In this document: positions 7,439 through 11,882 of the stretch, in pieces | Layout: every line of letters begins with the position of its first letter | How positions within the stretch are numbered: position 1 is the stretch's first letter | Origin: UBA4644 sp964541085 | GTDB taxonomy: Bacteria; Bacillota; Clostridia; Oscillospirales; Butyricicoccaceae | Direction of reading: 5' to 3' | Assembly: GCA_964541085.1 (NCBI GenBank) | Contig: CAZIPA010000044.1 | Span: 1 to 13,254, forward strand | DNA: 13,254 nt | Made by a program: the position numbers and the translations under genes | The notes under the pieces: generated by a model | Database searches by the model: none | Seen by the model: only the letters and a program-made list of their open reading frames with translations | Told to the model about the DNA's origin: nothing

Positions 7439-7461
7439 CTGTCAGAGCGGTTCCCTGACAG
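7439..7461. other. Small hairpin between the ParB-like gene and dsdA
   Basis: CTGTCAG (7439-7445) is perfectly complementary to CTGACAG (7455-7461) with a nine-base loop. It lies in the 49-base gap between the two genes, just upstream of the dsdA ribosome site. There is no T-run after it on the minus strand, so it is unlikely to terminate transcription; it could stabilise the mRNA or modulate the downstream gene. Confidence 0.4.
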
Positions 7462-7464
7462 CAA

Positions 7465-8034
7465 TCAGTCGTTGTCGCCGCGCTCCTGCCGCAGCTCGCC
7501 GCCGTAGTATTTGAAGAGCTTGCCTGCGGCGTCCTCCAGAAACAGGGCACTGAGATTTTTTTCGCAGCCGTACATGGTATAGCCCTCGGGCACCAGCGCC
7601 TTCGCCTTTTCCAGCGTAGCCTTGTTCCGATGGGTCAGCAGATTGTTGCCCCGGCGGCACCGCTCCAGCCAGAAGAATTCAAAGGCGGCGGGCTGCAAAA
7701 TCCGTCCCTGCAGCTGGGAAATATTTTCCACACCGGCCTTGCGGCACCATTCCAGCGCCATCCGATACAGCCGCTGGCCCACCTTGGAAACCGTGTTGGA
7801 ATCCTTGTCCCAATACACCGTCAGGGTAGGACGGCCCAGCTGCCACGCGGCAAAGGCCCGATGATGACCGTCGGTGAGCACCGGCTTGCCGTCGCCAAAA
7901 TCAAACACCGGCAGCGGGGCAAACCCGGAAAAGCCCGGCTCCTGCGTTTTTGCCTTCACGGCCTCCAGCTTTCTCTGATTCAGATAAAGCTCTGTCACAC
8001 CCAGCTCCAGAATTGCAACTTCAAAGGTCTCCAT
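7465..8034 (-). CDS. ParB/Srx-superfamily-like protein of unknown function
   Basis: 189-residue cytoplasmic protein. Residues 17-75 resemble the ParB/sulfiredoxin-like N-terminal fold: LYLNQRKLEAV (17-27), then PLPVFDFGDGKPVLTDGHHRAFAAW (40-64), in which DGHHRA matches the phosphate-binding DGHHR/DGHTRA box of that superfamily. There is no ParB helix-turn-helix DNA-binding domain; the rest (about 85-189) is mixed alpha/beta with LEWCRKAGVENISQLQGR and FEFFWLERCRRGNNLL and is not recognised. It is therefore unlikely to be a chromosome-partitioning ParB; single-domain relatives in Clostridia are uncharacterised, and the superfamily includes nucleotide-using enzymes and kinases. The ATG at 8034 has a GGAG about ten bases upstream. 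It is the first gene of the minus-strand operon, with a promoter at 8072-8100. Confidence 0.75.
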   Translation of the reverse strand: METFEVAILELGVTELYLNQRKLEAVKAKTQEPGFSGFAPLPVFDFGDGKPVLTDGHHRAFAAWQLGRPTLTVYWDKDSNTVSKVGQRLYRMALEWCRKAGVENISQLQGRILQPAAFEFFWLERCRRGNNLLTHRNKATLEKAKALVPEGYTMYGCEKNLSALFLEDAAGKLFKYYGGELRQERGDND

Positions 8035-8071
8035 AGAAAACGCTCCGTTAATTCATAAAAATTCACTCTAT

Positions 8072-8100
8072 ATTGTAACAGATTCCGCTCTCCTTCGCAA
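8072..8100 (-). promoter_or_regulatory. Promoter of the seven-gene minus-strand operon
   Basis: On the minus strand TTGCGA (8100-8095) and TACAAT (8077-8072) are separated by exactly 17 bases, and TG one base before the -10 gives an extended -10 (TGTTACAAT). The start of transcription should fall near 8065, leaving a leader of about 30 bases before the ATG at 8034. Confidence 0.75.
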
Positions 8101-8152
8101 GGGATTCTGCCGCCCTTTCAAAAAGAATTAAACACTCCCGCCGCCCCGGCGC

Positions 8153-8181
8153 TTGTGTGACAGGGAAATCTGTGCTATACT
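8153..8181 (+). promoter_or_regulatory. Promoter of the murQ operon
   Basis: TTGTGT (8153-8158) and TATACT (8176-8181) are separated by 17 bases, with TGC immediately before the -10 making an extended -10 site. Transcription should start near 8188, giving an approximately 88-base leader before the ATG at 8276. It diverges from the minus-strand promoter, with 52 bases between the two -35 boxes. Confidence 0.75.
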
Positions 8182-8196
8182 GAAGACAGCTGTCAC
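8157..8196. promoter_or_regulatory. Candidate operator over the murQ-operon promoter
   Basis: GTGACAG (8157-8163), overlapping the -35 box and spacer, is the perfect inverse of CTGTCAC (8190-8196), overlapping the predicted start. The second half also belongs to a perfect ten-base palindrome GACAGCTGTC (8185-8194). Three copies of the GACAG half-site around one promoter suggest a repressor site. No regulator gene lies in the window, so the binding protein is unknown. Confidence 0.45.
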
Positions 8197-8234
8197 GGGA
8201 AGGCGCAGCGGGCCAGAGCTGCCCGCCCTTCCCG
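8196..8234 (+). promoter_or_regulatory. Strong leader hairpin in the murQ-operon 5' UTR
   Basis: CGGGAAGG (8196-8203) pairs with CCTTCCCG (8227-8234), and GCGGGC (8208-8213) with GCCCGC (8221-8226), around a seven-base loop CAGAGCT, with a four-base bulge CGCA on the 5' side. That is 14 GC-rich base pairs close to the predicted 5' end. No T-run follows, so it is not a plain terminator; mRNA stability or protein or ligand binding are possible roles. It does not match a riboswitch class I recognise. Confidence 0.55.
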
Positions 8235-8275
8235 GCATCCGGCAGCGGGAGCCCTTGGAGGAAAGGAGCCGTTTT

Positions 8276-9232
8276 ATGGAATATTTTGCGATTCGGGATA
8301 TGAACGATGCCGCCCGGGATCCACAGGAGTTTATCCGCTGGAGCGAGGGGCAGTATGCCGCGAAAATTGAGGCGGCGGCAGAGGCAATTTTGGAGGCGTC
8401 TCAGCGGGGAAAGCCGCTGGTGCTGCTGGCCGGGCCCTCCGGCAGCGGAAAAACCACCACGGCGGAAAAGATCGAGGCGTGGCTGGACAATCACGGACAT
8501 CCCTGTCTCACCCTGTCCATGGACAATTATTATTACCGCCGGGAGGACGGCTGGATGCCCCGGGACGAGGAAGGTCAGGTGGACTATGAATCGCCGGAGC
8601 TGCTGGATCTGCCCCTGCTGCGGCAGCATCTGGAGCAGCTGGCAGAGTGCAGGCCGGTGGAAATGCCCATCTTTGATTTTGCCGCCCAGATGCGCTCGGA
8701 CAAGACGATCTCCGTCAGGCGCAATCCCGGAGAAATCATCGTCATGGAGGGCATTCACGCCCTGAATCCGGCCCTGCTGGGACAGGAGCAGGATCTGGCC
8801 ACCGGGGTCTATATCAGCGTGCGCACCCGTGTCACCGACGAAAACGGCTTTGTGCTCCATCCCTCCCGCATCCGTCTGGCCCGCCGTCTGCTGCGGGATG
8901 CCAATACCCGGGGCCAGCGCTATGAGGATACCATTGTCAAGTTGCGCTCCGTCACCCGGGGCGAACGGCTGTATATCATGCCCCACAAGAACAATGCGGA
9001 AATTCAGTTCAACACCTTCATCCCCTATGAGCTGGCGGCCTATCGCAACCAGCTGGCACTGGGCCTGAACCAGATGGACAGGGCATTTCTGGAGGACGAG
9101 GGCGTTTCCGAGCTGCTGCCCATGCTGCGGCAGCTGGAGCCGGTCAGCCGAAGGCTGGTGCCGGAAGACGGGCTGATCCGGGAATTTATCGGGCAGGAAA
9201 CCGAACAGGAATCATCCGGAAAGGCGGAATAA
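8276..9232 (+). CDS. Uridine kinase-like P-loop nucleoside/sugar kinase
   Basis: 318-residue cytoplasmic kinase of the uridine kinase/phosphoribulokinase family, transferring phosphate from ATP to a nucleoside or related sugar. Residues 48-61 hold the Walker A loop GPSGSGKTT (53-61); SMDNYYYRRED (81-91) is the family's substrate/acid motif; VMEGIHALNP (156-165) is the Walker-B-like strand; and RLARRLLRDANTRG (200-213) is the lid with catalytic arginines. The C-terminal part (EIQFNTFIPYELAAYRNQL, 242-260) resembles long clostridial 'nucleoside kinases', but the TGS/tRNA-synthetase-like N-terminal domain often present there is missing; here there are only about 45 residues before the P-loop. 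AAAGGAG lies seven bases before the ATG. As first gene of the murQ operon, three bases before murQ, it may phosphorylate a nucleoside released in wall or nucleotide-sugar turnover, or a different sugar; the substrate is not certain. Confidence 0.85.
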   Translation: MEYFAIRDMNDAARDPQEFIRWSEGQYAAKIEAAAEAILEASQRGKPLVLLAGPSGSGKTTTAEKIEAWLDNHGHPCLTLSMDNYYYRREDGWMPRDEEGQVDYESPELLDLPLLRQHLEQLAECRPVEMPIFDFAAQMRSDKTISVRRNPGEIIVMEGIHALNPALLGQEQDLATGVYISVRTRVTDENGFVLHPSRIRLARRLLRDANTRGQRYEDTIVKLRSVTRGERLYIMPHKNNAEIQFNTFIPYELAAYRNQLALGLNQMDRAFLEDEGVSELLPMLRQLEPVSRRLVPEDGLIREFIGQETEQESSGKAE

Positions 9233-9235
9233 ATC

Positions 9236-10063
9236 ATGGAATACGGAAAGCTGCAAACCGAGCTTCGCAATCCCCGCACTATGCACATTGACCGGCTGGA
9301 GACGCTGGAAATGCTGCGGTGCATCAATCATGAGGATCATCTGGCCGTGGATGCGGTGGAGGCCGTTCTGCCTCAAATCGCCCCGGTGGTGGATCGGATC
9401 GTGGTCGGCATGAAGCAGGGCGGACGGCTGATCTATACCGGCTGCGGCACCTCCGGACGGCTGGGCGTGCTGGATGCCTCGGAATGTCCGCCTACCTATG
9501 GCGTGGAGGCGGGACTGGTGATCGGCGTCATCGCCGGAGGAGATTACGCACTGCGTCACGCCATTGAAGGCGCGGAGGACAGCCGGGAAGCCGGTCGGGC
9601 CGCCATGGAGCCGCTGGAGCTGAAGCCGGAGGATGTGGTGGTAGGACTGTCCGCGGCAGGCGGCGCTGCCTTTGTGCTGGGCTGTATCGAATATGCCAAA
9701 CAGCAGGGCTGCGCCACGGTGGCTGTCACCTGCAACCCGGATACTCCACTGGAGGCCATGTGCGACTATGCCATCGTGCCCCTCACCGGGCCGGAAGCCG
9801 TCACCGGCTCCACCCGCATGAAGGCCGGCACGGCCCAGAAGCTGATTCTGAATATGCTCTCCACCTGTGCCATGATCCAGACCGGCCGGGTGAAGGAAAA
9901 TCTGATGATCAATGTGCGTCCCACGAATATCAAGCTCCATGCCCGGGCGGTGCGCATTCTGCGGCAGCTCCATGACTGCACGGAGGAACAGGCGGAACAG
10001 GCGCTGGCCCGGACAGAAAACAATGTGGCGGCGGCCTCGCGGCTGCTGGAGGAGCGGGCATGA
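9236..10063 (+). CDS. murQ: N-acetylmuramic acid 6-phosphate etherase
   Basis: 275-residue cytoplasmic SIS-domain enzyme that cleaves the lactyl ether of MurNAc-6-phosphate to GlcNAc-6-phosphate and D-lactate in peptidoglycan recycling. It aligns without gaps to E. coli MurQ over most of its length: GCGTSGRLGVLDASECPPTY (69-88) has the proposed acid Glu83, EGAEDSRE (111-118) has Glu114, and TGSTRMKAGTAQK (190-202) is the C-terminal signature. Two things are odd. The loop that reads SGRTPYV in E. coli (141-147) is AGGAAFV here, losing the Arg, Thr, Pro and Tyr. The protein also stops after the first helices of the C-terminal three-helix domain (NNVAAASRLLEERA), about 23 residues short of E. 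coli. The reading frame is intact and the stop overlaps the next start (ATGA), so this is not an obvious frameshift. The ribosome site (AAAGG, 11 bases upstream) is weak, suggesting coupling to the kinase gene. Confidence 0.93.
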   Translation: MEYGKLQTELRNPRTMHIDRLETLEMLRCINHEDHLAVDAVEAVLPQIAPVVDRIVVGMKQGGRLIYTGCGTSGRLGVLDASECPPTYGVEAGLVIGVIAGGDYALRHAIEGAEDSREAGRAAMEPLELKPEDVVVGLSAAGGAAFVLGCIEYAKQQGCATVAVTCNPDTPLEAMCDYAIVPLTGPEAVTGSTRMKAGTAQKLILNMLSTCAMIQTGRVKENLMINVRPTNIKLHARAVRILRQLHDCTEEQAEQALARTENNVAAASRLLEERA

Positions 10064-11013
10064 GACTCATCGGGATCGACAGCGGCGGAACCTCCTGCCG
10101 GCTGGTGCTGTGCGACGAAGGGGGAAGGGTGCTTTCCGCCTGTCGTGTGCCGGGCCACAATCCCAATGCCGACGGCTTTGCCCCGCTGGAGAACAGTCTG
10201 CGGCAGGGGCTGGATCGTCTGCTGGAGCCGCTGGGCGGCAGAGACTGTCCGCTGGATGCAGTGCATATGGGTGCTGCCGGCGGCGCGGGAGAAAACGGCG
10301 AAAAGCTGGAGCGGATGCTGCGGGGACTGCTGCCCGGCTGCAAATGCATTCGTGTCAGCACCGATGCCCTCATCGCCCTGTCCTCAGGACTGGGAAGAAA
10401 GGATGGCGGTGTGCTCATCGCCGGAACGGGAACCGTAGGCTTTCTGCGGCAGCAGGGAACCCTGCACCGCTTTGGCGGTTGGGGCTGGATGGTGGATGAA
10501 GGCGGCTCCGGCTGGCACATTGGCCGGGATGGCTTTCGTGGGGCCATGGCCGGGGCAGACGCGGGTCTGCCGGAAACGCTGCTGACAAAATTGTATGAGG
10601 AACGGCTGGGCATGAAGATGCCTGCTGCCGTCACGGCACTGTATCGGGAAGAGTTCCGTCTGGCAGACTGCGCACCGCTGGTATTTCAGGCGGCAGAGCA
10701 GGGCGACGGGGCTGCGCTGACGGTGCTGCGTCAAAATGCGGCCAGCCTTGGAAATACGCTGGAGCGGATGTGCCGGGTCTTTGGCGGGCCCTGCACGGTG
10801 GTGCTGGTGGGCGGTCTGCTGAAGGAGGGCTCTGCCTACCTGACTCTGCTGCGGCAGCAGACAGAAAATCTGCCCCTGACGCTGCTTTTGCCGCCGCTGC
10901 CGCCGGTATATGGCGCAGTCTGTCTGGCGGCGGAGCTGGCCGGTCTGCCGGAGGACGGGGCGTTTGCCCGTCACTTTGCCGAAAGCTGCAACGGAAAGGA
11001 GAATGCACTGTGA
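10060..11013 (+). CDS. murK: MurNAc/GlcNAc kinase-like protein (BadF/BadG ATPase family, MurK type)
   Basis: 317-residue cytoplasmic kinase of the ASKHA/BadF-BadG superfamily. GIDSGGTSCR (5-14) is the first phosphate-binding loop, STDALIAL (100-107) carries the likely catalytic base Asp102, IAGTGTVGFL (120-129) is the second phosphate loop, GGWGWMVDEGGSGWHIGRDG (139-158) is the acetylamino-sugar-binding segment seen in GlcNAc kinases, and VVLVGGLL (247-254) is the adenosine motif. MurK of Clostridium acetobutylicum, a family member, phosphorylates both MurNAc and GlcNAc at O6. Immediate overlap with murQ (ATGA, 10060-10063) makes MurNAc the likely substrate here: the product MurNAc-6-phosphate is the etherase substrate. 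GGAGGAG lies five bases upstream. A GlcNAc-only kinase cannot be excluded, and the symbol is by function and context. Confidence 0.82.
   Translation: MRLIGIDSGGTSCRLVLCDEGGRVLSACRVPGHNPNADGFAPLENSLRQGLDRLLEPLGGRDCPLDAVHMGAAGGAGENGEKLERMLRGLLPGCKCIRVSTDALIALSSGLGRKDGGVLIAGTGTVGFLRQQGTLHRFGGWGWMVDEGGSGWHIGRDGFRGAMAGADAGLPETLLTKLYEERLGMKMPAAVTALYREEFRLADCAPLVFQAAEQGDGAALTVLRQNAASLGNTLERMCRVFGGPCTVVLVGGLLKEGSAYLTLLRQQTENLPLTLLLPPLPPVYGAVCLAAELAGLPEDGAFARHFAESCNGKENAL
10995..11001 (+). promoter_or_regulatory. Ribosome binding site for the GTG start of the lipoprotein gene
   Basis: AAAGGAG, eight bases before the GTG at 11010, inside the end of the kinase gene. It supports GTG as start, giving a clean lipoprotein signal peptide and a GTGA overlap with the kinase stop. 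Confidence 0.7.
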
Positions 11014-11882
11014 GAAACCATGGAAAACAGCTGCTGGCGCTTTTGCTGGCACTGCTGCTTCTGACCCTCTGCGCCTGCGGGAAAAAGCCTGTGCAGGATG
11101 AAAATCCGCCGTCTCAGGAAACCCCGGAGACCCCGCCGCAAGCGGACACGCCGGGAGAGCCGACCGCGCCCGAAACTCCGGAGACGCCGGAGGAGCCTGC
11201 GATTCCCACTGCCGTCACGGTGGAAGCCCGCACCTGCGGCGATACCGTCACCGAGGACGGCGTGACGCTGATGGAATATATTCTGTCCTACCCCAGCCTG
11301 CCGGAGCTTGAACAGGCGGACGCTTATTATGCCGCCCTGCAGCAGCAGCGGCTGGAGGCCATGGAGCAGGAGCAGGCAGAGCTGTCTCAGCAGCGGGCGG
11401 AGGCGGAAAACGGGACTTCGGGCACGCTCTTTCTGATCCATACCTATGAAACCGATTATCAGGTGCTGCGCAATGACGGACTGCTTCTGTCCATTCTGCG
11501 CACCAGTCAGGATTATACCGGCGGCGTACATTCCCAGAGCAGCTATGCGGCGGAAACGATTCTGGTAGCGGAGCAGCGGCTGCTGACCCTGGACGAGCTG
11601 TTTTCCGTGCCTGCGGAGGACTATCTGCCCCGCGTTCTGGAGGGCATTTTGCAGGAAATGGACGAGGCCGAGCAGCAGGCGGGAACGGAGATTTATTATG
11701 ACGATTCCCGGGACAGTCTGGCCGAACTCTTTGACCCGACCCAGTTTGCCGTGGACGGAGACGCGCTGGTGTTCTTCTTCCCGGAATATGTGCTGGCGCC
11801 CTATGCGGCGGGAATGCAGTTGTTCCGGCTGGATACGGCGGAATATCAGGATATTCTGAATGATGCGTGGTTTTTCTCATGA
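11010..11882 (+). CDS. Lipoprotein with DUF3298/PdaC-like ectodomain
   Basis: 290-residue predicted lipoprotein. Residues 1-22 form a signal peptide (basic MRNHGKQ, then a Leu-rich core) ending in the lipobox LCAC with Cys23 as lipidation site. A Pro/Glu/Thr-rich spacer (about 30-66, repeated TPET/PETP units) lifts the folded part off the membrane. Residues 68-290 look like the PdaC/DUF4163 plus DUF3298 arrangement: EYILSYPSLP (89-98), a helical DAYYAALQQQRLEAMEQE stretch (104-121), the hallmark DYTGGVHSQS (168-177), LLTLDELFS (191-199), and DALVFFFPEYVLAPYAAGMQ (251-270). RsiV, the lysozyme-binding anti-sigma factor, and the deacetylase PdaC of Bacillus carry this type of domain. This protein has no sigma-factor-binding or deacetylase domain. 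It overlaps the kinase gene (GTGA) and the methyltransferase gene (ATGA). A role in sensing or handling muropeptides or lysozyme at the surface is plausible but inferred. Confidence 0.8.
   Translation: MRNHGKQLLALLLALLLLTLCACGKKPVQDENPPSQETPETPPQADTPGEPTAPETPETPEEPAIPTAVTVEARTCGDTVTEDGVTLMEYILSYPSLPELEQADAYYAALQQQRLEAMEQEQAELSQQRAEAENGTSGTLFLIHTYETDYQVLRNDGLLLSILRTSQDYTGGVHSQSSYAAETILVAEQRLLTLDELFSVPAEDYLPRVLEGILQEMDEAEQQAGTEIYYDDSRDSLAELFDPTQFAVDGDALVFFFPEYVLAPYAAGMQLFRLDTAEYQDILNDAWFFS

Noticed and set aside
6066..7514. Long plus-strand open frame (482 codons) opposite dsdA
   Set aside because: Antisense shadow of a textbook dsdA with all cofactor motifs intact.
7465..8034. Chromosome-partitioning ParB or toxin-antitoxin component
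   Set aside because: No helix-turn-helix domain, no ParA gene, no parS-like sites and no partner gene of toxin-antitoxin type next to it.
8182..8275. Known riboswitch in the leader of the murQ operon
   Set aside because: Apart from one strong hairpin I can match no conserved riboswitch core, and there is no terminator/antiterminator pair.
8063..8986. Minus-strand open frame (307 codons) over the divergent promoter region and the uridine-kinase-like gene
   Set aside because: It would be antisense to a kinase with a perfect P-loop and would read through both promoters. No family resemblance.
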